Below are positions 9,236 through 17,471 of a stretch of 64,000 nucleotides of DNA, one piece after another. A program made the position numbers and the translations under genes. The first letter of the stretch is position 1. The number at the start of each line of letters is the position of its first letter. This stretch comes from Gp6-AA40 sp035649635 (GTDB lineage Bacteria > Acidobacteriota > Vicinamibacteria > Vicinamibacterales > UBA2999), in NCBI GenBank assembly GCA_035649635.1, contig DASRJE010000154.1, positions 39,225 through 103,224 of the forward strand, read 5' to 3'. The notes beneath the pieces are model-generated. The model ran no database searches. It had not been told where the DNA came from and saw only the letters and a list, made by a program, of their open reading frames with translations.

Positions 9236-11860
9236 ATGAATATCGAGCCGTCGCCGTTTTCGGCGCCTACCGCTCCAGTGGATTCCGGTCCGCACGCGCC
9301 TACTCCGGCCGCGCGAATTGTCTACGACTCAACGACGGCTGGAGATTTCACCCCCGGCACCGTGCTCGGCGACCGCTATCGCGTGATCGGGCTGCTCGGT
9401 CGCGGAGGTATGGGCGAGGTCTACCGGGCCGATGATCTGAAGCTCGGGACGGCGGTCGCGCTCAAGTTCCTGCCGCGCGCGATCGCGATGGATCCGTCGC
9501 GCTATCAACGCTTCCTCGCGGAAATCCGGCTGTCGCGCGACGTGTCGCACCCGAATGTCTGCCGCGTGTACGACATCGCGGAGATCGGCGGCATGCATTT
9601 CCTCTCGATGGAATACATCGACGGCGAAGATCTGGCCTCGCTGTTGAAGCGCATCGGCCGATTGCCTGCCGACAAGGCACTCGACATTGCCCGGCAGATC
9701 GCCGCAGGCGTCGCGGCCGCGCACAATCGCGGCGTGCTCCACCGCGATCTGAAGCCCTCCAACATCATGCTCGATGGTCGAGGGCGCGTGCGCATCACCG
9801 ATTTCGGTCTTGCCGTTGCAGTCGACGCCAAGCCATCTAGAAACGACATGGCTGGCACACCGGAATACATGGCGCCGGAACAGTTTGCGGGTGAAGGCGC
9901 ATCCGTGCGCAGCGATCTCTACGCGCTCGGCCTTGTGTTGTACGAGCTGTACACGGGCAAGCCCGCGTTTTTCGCAGCATCGTTCGAGGAATTGATCGAT
10001 CGCAAGCTCCACGAGACACCCGCGCTCCCACGGACGCTCGTCAAGGACATGGAACCCACGGTGGAGCGCGTGATCATGGCCAGCCTCGCGAGCGATCCGC
10101 GCGCGCGTCCGGCCTCGGTCGCGCAGGTTGTCGCGGCGTTGCCCGGAGGAAACCTGCTCGAAGCGGCGTTGCTGGCCGGGCAGACGCCGTCGCCCGAACT
10201 GGTTGCCGCGATGGGCACGAACGAAGGGCTGACGTCGTCTATCGCGTGGGGGCTCGTGGCCATCCTGATGGCAGGCAGCGTCCTCGCGATAACCATTGGC
10301 GACCAGTCGCTCCTCTGGCGGCGCGGGGCGCTGCAGCGCTCGCCGGATGCGCTCGCCGAAAAGGCGCGCGACATCCTCATGGGGCTGGGATATCCAGACG
10401 CGCCGCTGTACCGCGCATCGGGGTTCGAGACCGACGTCGAGTACCTCCGTTACATACGCACGCGCGATCTCTCTCGCGCGCGCTGGAATGAGTCGACTCC
10501 CGGCTTCCTCCGCTTCTGGTATCGGGACAGCCCACAGCCGCTGGAAAGCTGGCAGTTCGTCATGCGATACGGAAACTTCTCGCGCGTGGATCCGACCGAT
10601 CCGCCGTTGGATGTTGCTGGCATGACGCGGGTCAAGCTGGACCCAACCGGCCGGCTGGTGGATCTAGTCGTCGTTCCCTCAGCGGTCAAGGAAATCTCCG
10701 GAGCCGCCTCGTCGCCCGACTGGATCGCGCTGCTCACCGCGGGCGGATACGATCCCGCCGAATGGCGTGCTGTGGCGCCCCGCCATATGCCGCCGTTTTA
10801 CGCCGACGCCCGTGCGGCGTGGGAAGGGACGTGGCCGGGCAAAGGCGACCTCCCAGTACACCTCGAAGCCGCCGCATTGGCGGGACGGCCTGTCTATTTC
10901 GAAGCCGTGTTCCCGTGGTCGAAACCCGCGCGCACGGCCGCTCCCATGCTCAACGCAGCCGAGCGCACGACCGTCGTCTTTTTCGTGGTCGTTGCCGCGA
11001 TGCTAATCGTTGCCGCAGGTGTGATGGCATCGCGTAACGTGCGCGAGGGTCGGGGTGATCGCCGCGGTGCGTTCCGCCTCTCGTCGTTCATCTTCGCGTG
11101 TATGTTCGTCGCGTGGTTCTTCGGCGAAACGCATGTGGCGTCGCTCGGAGAAGCCACTCTACTGGCGATGGCGCTTTCCTGGGCGCTTCTCGTGGCGGGT
11201 TGTTGCTGGGTCGGATACCTTGCCACCGAGCCGTTCGTGCGCCGTCAGTGGCCGCAGGTGCTCGTGTCGTGGACGCGCCTCCTTGGTGGACGTGTGCGCG
11301 ATCCGCAGGTCGGCCGCGATGTCCTGGTGGGATGTACGGCCGGGGCGATAGTCGCCGTGCTCGGACTCTCAGCGGTGATCGCTCCCAGTTGGCTCGGTTT
11401 GGCGCCAGATGTCGTGCCGGCCGACATCATCGGCGCCGTGTATGGGTTGCAGCGCGTTGTTCCTCTGCTTGTCTGGCGATCGGCGCAAAGCGTGTTCACC
11501 GGGCTGAGTGCAGTGTTCGTGCTGGTCGTTCTCCGCGTGGTGCTCGGGCGTCGGTCGCTGGCGATCGTGGCTTTCGTCGTGCTTGCGGCGATCGCGTACT
11601 CGATGTCGAGTGCGTACTTCTGGATTAGCCTTGCGGGAACGCTGGTGCTCCACAGCTTCTTCACGCTGATTCTGGTGCGTGTTGGCCTTCTGGCGGCCGT
11701 TGTTGCCTTCTACGCTTCCGGACTATTCATCGTCTTTCCCGTGACGGTCGAATTCTCACGCTGGTACGCGGGCGCCGGCGTTACCGCACTGCTCGTGCTG
11801 GGGGCGATGGCCACGTTTGGCTTCGTGACTGCGGTGCATCGCAGACCGACGCTCGCGTAG
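9236..11860 (+). CDS. Ser/Thr protein kinase with large polytopic membrane C-terminus
   Basis: 874 residues. The Hanks-type kinase domain spans about residues 48-305. It has the glycine loop GRGGMGEV (55-62), the ATP lysine (K77, in VALKFLP), the catalytic loop HRDLKPSN (169-176), DFG (189-191) and APE (213-215), so it looks active. A transmembrane helix follows at about 335-355 (SIAWGLVAILMAGSVLAITIG). Next comes a globular, probably extracytoplasmic segment of about 220 residues (RSPDALAEKARDILMGLGYPD onward). About eight to ten hydrophobic segments run from about 580 to the end. The cytoplasmic kinase is therefore wired to an unusual sensor and membrane module. Signal and substrates are unknown. 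Confidence 0.88.
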   Translation: MNIEPSPFSAPTAPVDSGPHAPTPAARIVYDSTTAGDFTPGTVLGDRYRVIGLLGRGGMGEVYRADDLKLGTAVALKFLPRAIAMDPSRYQRFLAEIRLSRDVSHPNVCRVYDIAEIGGMHFLSMEYIDGEDLASLLKRIGRLPADKALDIARQIAAGVAAAHNRGVLHRDLKPSNIMLDGRGRVRITDFGLAVAVDAKPSRNDMAGTPEYMAPEQFAGEGASVRSDLYALGLVLYELYTGKPAFFAASFEELIDRKLHETPALPRTLVKDMEPTVERVIMASLASDPRARPASVAQVVAALPGGNLLEAALLAGQTPSPELVAAMGTNEGLTSSIAWGLVAILMAGSVLAITIGDQSLLWRRGALQRSPDALAEKARDILMGLGYPDAPLYRASGFETDVEYLRYIRTRDLSRARWNESTPGFLRFWYRDSPQPLESWQFVMRYGNFSRVDPTDPPLDVAGMTRVKLDPTGRLVDLVVVPSAVKEISGAASSPDWIALLTAGGYDPAEWRAVAPRHMPPFYADARAAWEGTWPGKGDLPVHLEAAALAGRPVYFEAVFPWSKPARTAAPMLNAAERTTVVFFVVVAAMLIVAAGVMASRNVREGRGDRRGAFRLSSFIFACMFVAWFFGETHVASLGEATLLAMALSWALLVAGCCWVGYLATEPFVRRQWPQVLVSWTRLLGGRVRDPQVGRDVLVGCTAGAIVAVLGLSAVIAPSWLGLAPDVVPADIIGAVYGLQRVVPLLVWRSAQSVFTGLSAVFVLVVLRVVLGRRSLAIVAFVVLAAIAYSMSSAYFWISLAGTLVLHSFFTLILVRVGLLAAVVAFYASGLFIVFPVTVEFSRWYAGAGVTALLVLGAMATFGFVTAVHRRPTLA

Positions 11861-11874
11861 CGCTTGACCTGACG

Positions 11875-12528
11875 TCAGCGACGTGTCGCGCGTGTCTTGC
11901 CTTCTCGCTTGGCTCCCGACGTGGGCTTTGCGGATTTGGTGCGTTTATTCGCGGGCCGCTTTGTCTTTGCCCCGCGAGCTTTGATGTACCGAATGCGAGT
12001 GCCAGGCCCTCGTCCAGGTACGCGATACGACAGCATGACGATGCCGCTGGTCGGAAGTGTGATCTGATCGACCAGCTCGAGCGTGGTCGAGGCACCAGCG
12101 GGCAACAAGGGGATTCCCTCTCCCAGCAGCACGGGCATGAGCGCGACTTCCACTGTGTCGACGAGCCGCGCGTCGAGAAGCGAACGAAAGAGGGCGCCAC
12201 CGCCAAACAGCCAGATGTCTCCTCCCGGCTGTGCCTTGAGCCTCCTGACGACGTCACGCGCATCATCCTTGGTGATGCGTACCCCCTTCATCGTCTTGGG
12301 CGGAAGGCTCTGCGAAAACACCACGACCTCGAGCCCCTTCATCGCGCCGGTGCCGCCCTGTGCCGTTACCACCTCGTACGTCTTTCGACCCATGACGGCC
12401 GTATCGAATTCCCTGAACAGCGCGCCGAAGTCTATCGACGGATCCGACACGATCCAGTCGTAATCGCCCTTGGGACCGGCGATGAAGCCATCGAGGCTCA
12501 CCGCCACCTGGTATCGCAGTTGTCTCAT
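11875..12528 (-). CDS. RibD C-terminal/dihydrofolate reductase-like protein with basic tail
   Basis: 217 residues from the ATG at 12528 (MRQLRYQVAVSLDGFIAGPKGDYDWI). The DHFR/RibD-C family signature is clear: VSLDGFIAGP at the start, FDTAVMGRKTYEV, then GDIWLFGGGALFRSLLDARLVDTVEVALMPVLLGEGIPLLP. These proteins are NADPH-dependent reductases, most of unknown substrate. The frame runs upstream to 12657, but that extension lacks family similarity. Unusually, the last 40 or so residues are Lys/Arg/Thr-rich (ARGAKTKRPANKRTKSAKPTSG), a histone-like tail that could bind nucleic acid or be a low-complexity extension. It is convergent with the kinase gene. Confidence 0.85.
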   Translation of the reverse strand: MRQLRYQVAVSLDGFIAGPKGDYDWIVSDPSIDFGALFREFDTAVMGRKTYEVVTAQGGTGAMKGLEVVVFSQSLPPKTMKGVRITKDDARDVVRRLKAQPGGDIWLFGGGALFRSLLDARLVDTVEVALMPVLLGEGIPLLPAGASTTLELVDQITLPTSGIVMLSYRVPGRGPGTRIRYIKARGAKTKRPANKRTKSAKPTSGAKREGKTRATRR

Positions 12529-12681
12529 GGTGACGCTCCACTTCGTGATAGCCACCTCTCTGTATCCCGGCACTGGCAGTCTCACCACGTACTGCGTCCC
12601 AAACTTTTGTTTGCGAAGCCTGACCAAGGCGTGACACAGGCGAGGGAGCAATCGCAACGAAAGCGGCGGGGCACTGCTGCC

Positions 12682-13530
12682 CTAACGCGGTTCGGTAGAA
12701 GTATTTTGGGCGAGTTGCCGGAGGTGCTCGGGCGTCGTGTTCGGAAACCCGAAGAACTCGAGGTACTTCGGGATCTGCTCGAACAGCATGTCAGTGCCGA
12801 CCTGTACGCGGCACCCGCGAGCCTGAGCGGCAATCAGACATGGTGTCATCCCCGTCGCCATGACGACGTCGCCGACCCACGTGCCAGGCGCGATTCGCTC
12901 GACATCCACCGGCATCGGGTCGTCGTCGTGCGTGCCCATCGGCGTTGCGTTGACCACGATGTCACAGTCAGTCGGATCGTCGCTGCCCGTTCTCAGATCG
13001 AGGTTCGGATAGAACGACGAGAGACGGTTAGCCAGCGCTCGTGCGGGCTCGGGAGCAATGTCGAAGACGGCGATCGAGCGGGCCCCCGCTGATGCCAGGG
13101 ATGCGGCGATCGCCGAGCCAACACCGCCGGCGCCGGCGATAAAGGCACGCGCTCCAGCAAGCCGGCATCCCTTCCGCTCCAGGGCCCTGATGAACCCTTC
13201 ACCGTCGAACAGATCGCCCTGCAGGCGACCGTCCTCCATCCGCCGCACGGCATTGCACGCGCCCGCAATGCGAACTGCGGCCGACACCTCGTTCACCAGC
13301 GCCGCTGCCGCAACTTTGTGCGGCATCGTGATGAGCGCGCCGCGGATGTTCGTGAGTTTGAACACCGCCGCCAGAACGTCCGGGAAGTCCTCGGAACGAC
13401 AACCCATCGGCACGACCACGGCGTCGATGCCAGCGTGCTCGAAGTACGGGTTGTAGATGAGGGGCGACTTGAACCCGTGCGTAGGAAAGCCGATGTGCGC
13501 GATGAGGTCCGTCGTGCCTCGAATCGTCAT
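12682..13530 (-). CDS. shikimate/quinate dehydrogenase-like (AroE family) oxidoreductase
   Basis: 282 residues of the AroE fold. The N-terminal substrate domain keeps the catalytic lysine motif (ITMPHK) and the aspartate region (GDLFDGEGF). The NAD(P) domain has the dinucleotide loop GAGGVGSA, followed by VVNATPMG. In biosynthetic AroE the N-terminal substrate loop is S-x-S (SKSP), but here it reads GFKSP, so one of the two substrate-binding serines is missing. Its ATG overlaps the upstream MFS stop (ATGA at 13527-13530), so translation is coupled. It is the last gene of the benzoyl-CoA operon. I infer a catabolic role on an alicyclic or hydroxylated carboxylate rather than aromatic amino acid synthesis. 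Confidence 0.82.
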   Translation of the reverse strand: MTIRGTTDLIAHIGFPTHGFKSPLIYNPYFEHAGIDAVVVPMGCRSEDFPDVLAAVFKLTNIRGALITMPHKVAAAALVNEVSAAVRIAGACNAVRRMEDGRLQGDLFDGEGFIRALERKGCRLAGARAFIAGAGGVGSAIAASLASAGARSIAVFDIAPEPARALANRLSSFYPNLDLRTGSDDPTDCDIVVNATPMGTHDDDPMPVDVERIAPGTWVGDVVMATGMTPCLIAAQARGCRVQVGTDMLFEQIPKYLEFFGFPNTTPEHLRQLAQNTSTEPR

Positions 13531-14963
13531 GGCCGTTGCTTCGCGACACGTTCTCTGTGCCTCTGTGCCTCGGTGTGTCGTGTTCTGGTGAAGGTGGCCA
13601 GGGCGCGCAACCGAACGTACTCGTGCTCGTCAACCGGCACAGCGTCCGCATCTCCGAGGTCGCGAAGATGGATGCGAGACGTTTCGCGCGCACTCCAGGC
13701 GGCGATCGCCGCGACGATGGTTACGCCGAACGTGATTGCGCCGACCGTCGCTGGAACGCGCGAGGCGCCCGGCGGCGCGACTGCGGCAAACAGCGCTGGC
13801 ATCAGTGCCGTCAGCATCGTGCCGAGGTTCTGCGCGATTGCCATCGCGGTAACCCGTACGCGCGGAGGGAACAGCTCCGGGTAGAAGCTCGGGAAAACGG
13901 CGTTGTAGCCCTGGTAAACGACTCCCCACATCACGAGCGAGGTCACAATCGCCAGCGGCACGTGCCTGATGCTGATGGCGTAGAGATAGACGAATGAGAG
14001 CAGGCCCGAGGTGAGCGCGCCAGCCACCATCGGCGGGCGGCGGCCGATACGATCCGACAGATGCCCAACGAACGGGATGACCAGCACAGCCACGCAGTTC
14101 CCAAGGACGGGAATCCACAGGTAGACGTCCTCCCGCATCTCGATGCCATAGCCAGGCTGCACAGCGTAGGCCGCGCCGAAGATCGTCGTGACGACGGGGA
14201 TGACGTTCATCAGCGCCATGCAGGTCACGCGCAACATGTCCGCCCCGTTGTTGGTGATGGCCTGTACAACGGGTGCTCTTGTTATCGTTCCGCTCGCATG
14301 CTGCTCGGTGAAGACAGGCGTTTCCGCGACACGACGACGGATGACGTAGCCCGCCGCAACGGCGAACACGCTGAACAGGAATGGCACACGCCACCCCCAC
14401 GTCATGAACGCATCCCGCGGCAGGTAACGCGCCAGCGGCAGGAACACGGCGGCGGCAAGGATCTGGCCGGCTTGAACGCCCTGCAGGGTGAAGCTCGAAT
14501 AGAGGCCGCGATGGCCGAACGGCGCGTGCTCCAGAATCATCGAGCTCGAGCCGGAAATCTCGCCAGCCACCGCGAATCCCTGGATTAGACGCAGCACGAC
14601 CAGCAGCGTCGGAGCGAGCACACCAGCCTGCTCGTACGTTGGCAACGCGCCGACGGCCATGGTGGAGAGTCCCATCAGGATCATGCAGCCGACGAGGACC
14701 TGCCTGCGGCCATGCGTGTCTCCCCAGTGCCCCAGGACGATCGCGCCCACGGGCCGGGCGACGTAACCCACACCATAGGTCGCGAGCGACGCAACGATGG
14801 CGACCGTCGGATTGCCAGAGGGAAAGAAGACCTGGGGGAAGACGAGCGATGCCGCGGTGGCGTAGATGAAGAAGTCGTAGTACTCGAGCGCTGAACCGAC
14901 CCAGCCGCCGGCCACGGCGCGGTGAGACTGCGGTGATGTCGTCTGTCTCAGACGCGGTGCCAA
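13527..14963 (-). CDS. MFS transporter, metabolite:H+ symporter type, probable aromatic or alicyclic acid importer
   Basis: About 478 residues with twelve hydrophobic segments. Landmarks are GGWVGSALEYYDFFIYATAASLVFP (first helix of the metabolite:H+ symporter subfamily), the loop GHWGDTHGRRQVLVG and the second-half loop GHLSDRIGRRPPMVAG. Subfamily members carry shikimate, dicarboxylates, benzoate-like acids and others. The start is uncertain. The frame extends to 15053 into boxC, but a TTG at 14963, just inside the boxC stop, gives a normal N-terminal length. The last 15 or so residues (RHTEAQRHRERVAKQ) are encoded by a dispersed DNA repeat at about 13541-13585. The position between boxC and the AroE-like gene suggests import of the pathway substrate. 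Confidence 0.85.
   Translation of the reverse strand: MAPRLRQTTSPQSHRAVAGGWVGSALEYYDFFIYATAASLVFPQVFFPSGNPTVAIVASLATYGVGYVARPVGAIVLGHWGDTHGRRQVLVGCMILMGLSTMAVGALPTYEQAGVLAPTLLVVLRLIQGFAVAGEISGSSSMILEHAPFGHRGLYSSFTLQGVQAGQILAAAVFLPLARYLPRDAFMTWGWRVPFLFSVFAVAAGYVIRRRVAETPVFTEQHASGTITRAPVVQAITNNGADMLRVTCMALMNVIPVVTTIFGAAYAVQPGYGIEMREDVYLWIPVLGNCVAVLVIPFVGHLSDRIGRRPPMVAGALTSGLLSFVYLYAISIRHVPLAIVTSLVMWGVVYQGYNAVFPSFYPELFPPRVRVTAMAIAQNLGTMLTALMPALFAAVAPPGASRVPATVGAITFGVTIVAAIAAWSARETSRIHLRDLGDADAVPVDEHEYVRLRALATFTRTRHTEAQRHRERVAKQRP
13541..13585. repeat. dispersed 'ctctgtgcctctgtgcctc' repeat forming the end of the MFS gene
   Basis: The plus strand here contains TCTGTGCCTCTGTGCCTCGG, a degenerate tandem of a CTGTGCCT unit. 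Read on the minus strand it gives the peptide TEAQRHRE. I know this as a frequent tail produced when a common intergenic repeat of this composition runs into a gene end. Only one copy was noticed in the window. Confidence 0.5.
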
Positions 14964-16636
14964 TCGAATCTCGATGGCGCACCCGTGCCGTAGACCTTCA
15001 GCGCCCCTGACGTTCCGACTGCATTCGGGCGGCTGAAGACCCAGTTCTGCCACGCTGACAAACGACCAAAGACGCGCGTCGCTTGCGTCTCGGGCAATGG
15101 GAACCGCAGGCTCGCCTCCATCCCCGTCAACGCATCAGGCGACAGCGTTGTCCTGGTCTCAATCGCCTGACGCAGTTCGTCGCCCCAATCCAGCGAGTCC
15201 GGAATCTCAGTGACCAACCCGAGGGAATAGGCTGTACCGGCATCGAGGCGCTCGCCCGCTCGAGCCGTGGCTTCTGTAAGCTGCTCTGGCGCAAGCGCCC
15301 GCGCTTCGAGACGTGACACGCCGCTCACCGTCGGGAGCGCACCTGTGTTCATGCGCGACAATGCGACGTACGCCTGCGCTGTTGCTGGCTCGTTGTTGCG
15401 CATGTACCCGCGGTCTGCGGCCAGCAGCAGCTCGAGCAGCGTTCCGGCAAAGCAGGACTCCTCGGTCACCACGGCATACAGCGAGCGCGACGAGACGTCG
15501 AGACGCGCGAGGGTTCGTCTCAACATGCCCAGCACTTCACGCACGAACCAATGCGCCTGGTTCTCGAGGATGAACTGATCGATGGCGAGTACTGCCTGAG
15601 AATCTCCACGAGTCTCGAGCAGCCATAGGCCGAGTGCCGTCTCGTTCGTGCGCAAGTGGAGGATCGCGTCGTCGAGTTCCCGCGCCATCGCCAACGGCCA
15701 CCAGTCGGCGCCCTGAGCCTGTGCCTCGTCGATTGTGAGTAGCCGGATCGCCGCGGGGGCAGTCACGGTCATCGTCGCCGTGCGGCGACCGCGATCGAGA
15801 TCGACGCGGACGTGCCGGTAGAGGATGGTCGTGTCGTTGACCTCTCGTTCGAGGGGCGTCAGCGCGATGCCGGTGGCCGTGAGAGGGCGGTCGCTCGTTC
15901 CGGCGAGCGCTTGCGCGCGTTCGCGTACCCTCGCGCTGAACTCCTGCGTTCGAGCCAGGGAATCGACGAGACGCCATTCAAGCGCGCGTTGCCCGCGGAT
16001 ACCGTCGGGTGTCGTGCAGAGGACATCAGCGTGATCCCTGCGGACCCGCCGTTTGTCGATGAGGCGCGTCAAGCCACCGGTGCCGGGCAGCACGCCGAGC
16101 AGCGCGACCTCGGGAAGGCTGACACTCGACGATCGATCGTCGACGAGGACGATTTCATCACAGGCGAGCGCGAGCTCGTAGCCGCCGCCCGCAGTCGTCC
16201 CGTTGCACGCGGCGATGAACTTCAGGCCCGAGTAGCGGCTGGAATCCTCCATGCCGTTGCGAGTCTCGTTGGTGAACTTGCAGAAGTTCACTTTCCAGGC
16301 GTGGCTCGCCTGCGCCAGCATGTAGATGTTGGCGCCCGCCGAAAAGATGCGGCCTTTGGCGCTGGTGAGCACGACTACGCGAACCTGCGGGTGCTCGAAG
16401 CGAATGCGCTGGAGGGCGTCGTGCAGCTCGATGTCGACGCCGAGGTCGTATGAGTTGAGCTTCAGCCGGTAGCCAGGTCGCAGGCCGGCCCTCTCGTTTA
16501 CATCCATCGTGAGCGTGGCGACGACGCCGTCGATGCTCAGGTTCCAGTGGCGGTACTGGGACGGATCGGTTCGAAAGTCGACGGGCGGTTCGGCATCGGT
16601 ATCGGACGATTCGTTCACGACGTCTTCAGCTTTCAT
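14948..16636 (-). CDS. boxC: benzoyl-CoA-dihydrodiol lyase (2,3-epoxybenzoyl-CoA dihydrolase) BoxC
   Basis: 562 residues from the ATG at 16636, chosen because AGGAAG sits about 4 bases upstream; an ATG at 16654 lacks this. The protein is a long crotonase-fold enzyme. The motif LTSAKGRIFSAGANIYMLAQASHAWKV and the segment FCKFTNETRNGMEDSSRYSGLKFIAACNGTTAGGGYELALACDEI are characteristic of BoxC rather than ordinary enoyl-CoA hydratases, as is the length near 550. It opens the ring of 2,3-epoxybenzoyl-CoA, releasing formate and 3,4-dehydroadipyl-CoA semialdehyde. Its start overlaps the upstream hydratase stop by 11 bases and its end overlaps the MFS start region. Assignment is strong because boxB is also in the window. 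Confidence 0.93.
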   Translation of the reverse strand: MKAEDVVNESSDTDAEPPVDFRTDPSQYRHWNLSIDGVVATLTMDVNERAGLRPGYRLKLNSYDLGVDIELHDALQRIRFEHPQVRVVVLTSAKGRIFSAGANIYMLAQASHAWKVNFCKFTNETRNGMEDSSRYSGLKFIAACNGTTAGGGYELALACDEIVLVDDRSSSVSLPEVALLGVLPGTGGLTRLIDKRRVRRDHADVLCTTPDGIRGQRALEWRLVDSLARTQEFSARVRERAQALAGTSDRPLTATGIALTPLEREVNDTTILYRHVRVDLDRGRRTATMTVTAPAAIRLLTIDEAQAQGADWWPLAMARELDDAILHLRTNETALGLWLLETRGDSQAVLAIDQFILENQAHWFVREVLGMLRRTLARLDVSSRSLYAVVTEESCFAGTLLELLLAADRGYMRNNEPATAQAYVALSRMNTGALPTVSGVSRLEARALAPEQLTEATARAGERLDAGTAYSLGLVTEIPDSLDWGDELRQAIETRTTLSPDALTGMEASLRFPLPETQATRVFGRLSAWQNWVFSRPNAVGTSGALKVYGTGAPSRFDWHRV

Positions 16637-17405
16637 GGGACTTCCTGACGACAAAGGCCCGCATCGCGTCGCGGGCTTCGGCGGTCTTGAAGAGGCGAAG
16701 CTGGTTTACGCGCTCCGTGTGCAGGGCATCGTCAAGCGTTTCGCCGTACGACTGACGGATGGACTGTTTGGCCAGAGCAACGGCCAGAGGGGATTTGACC
16801 GCGATACGTGCGGCGAGCGCTATCGTTTCGTTTACCACCTCGCCATCGCCAACGACACGATTGAAGATCCCGAGCCGCAACGCATCGGGAGCGGACAGTA
16901 TCTCGCCGGTAAAGGCCAATTCGAGGGCGCGTCCAAGGCCGACAAGGCGCGGAAGAAAATAGGTACCGCCCCAGTCCGGCTGAAGACCCACGCGGCTGAA
17001 GGTCTGACCGATCGAGGCGCTCGTCCCCGCTATGCGGATATCACAAGCGAGTGCGAGGTTCGCGCCGCCTCCGGCCGCCGCACCGTTCACCGCCGCGAGC
17101 ACGGGCTTGCCCAGTCCGTCGATCGTTTTCACCACGCTGGCCCCGCCCTCGACGAGCGCCTCGAGCGTGTCCCACTCCTCACGGCATACGAGCTCGTACA
17201 TGCGCCGGACATCTGCGCCGGCGCAGAAGCCTCGCCCGGCTCCTGTAATCACGACGGCGCGAATCGCCGTGTCTTCCGCCGCTGCGCGCACGACGTCGAC
17301 GAGCTCCTCGCGCATCTGGTCGGCAAACGCGTTGAGCACCTCCGGGCGATTCAGGGTGATGAGGCCAACAGCATCGTGGCGGGAGAAGAGGATCTGGGCG
17401 CTCAC
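16626..17405 (-). CDS. enoyl-CoA hydratase/isomerase family protein
   Basis: 259 residues of the crotonase fold, with ITGAGRGFCAGADVRRM (oxyanion loop) and AAVNGAAAGGGANLALACDIRIA. I place the start at the GTG at 17405. The in-frame ATG at 17435 lies inside the predicted TetR operator at 17423-17440, and the GTG leaves that operator 17 bases upstream, as in front of the ligase gene. In this operon the likely job is hydration of the unsaturated acyl-CoA formed after BoxC and aldehyde oxidation (3,4-dehydroadipyl-CoA, after isomerisation) towards 3-hydroxyadipyl-CoA. That step is inferred from context, because family members are indistinguishable by motif. Confidence 0.85.
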   Translation of the reverse strand: MSAQILFSRHDAVGLITLNRPEVLNAFADQMREELVDVVRAAAEDTAIRAVVITGAGRGFCAGADVRRMYELVCREEWDTLEALVEGGASVVKTIDGLGKPVLAAVNGAAAGGGANLALACDIRIAGTSASIGQTFSRVGLQPDWGGTYFLPRLVGLGRALELAFTGEILSAPDALRLGIFNRVVGDGEVVNETIALAARIAVKSPLAVALAKQSIRQSYGETLDDALHTERVNQLRLFKTAEARDAMRAFVVRKSHES

Positions 17406-17422
17406 GCGATGACCCGCTCGAA

Positions 17423-17440
17423 TTTGAACACGCATTCTAT
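17423..17440. promoter_or_regulatory. predicted TetR operator before the hydratase-boxC block
   Basis: TTTGAACACGCATTCTAT matches the sites at 19777 and 24892 over most positions. It is the least symmetrical of the three, and the pseudo-palindromic core is AACACGCATT. It lies in the gap after the tetR stop (17472) and 17 bases before the GTG at 17405, so it would control an internal promoter of the operon. Basis: sequence comparison within the window. Confidence 0.6.
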
Positions 17441-17471
17441 CTTACTGTCGCATGCGGTACGACGGGCGACG

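Noticed and set aside
17433..17435. ATG start for the enoyl-CoA hydratase
   Set aside because: It falls inside the predicted operator and has no ribosome site. The GTG at 17405 fits the family start and the operator spacing seen at the ligase gene.
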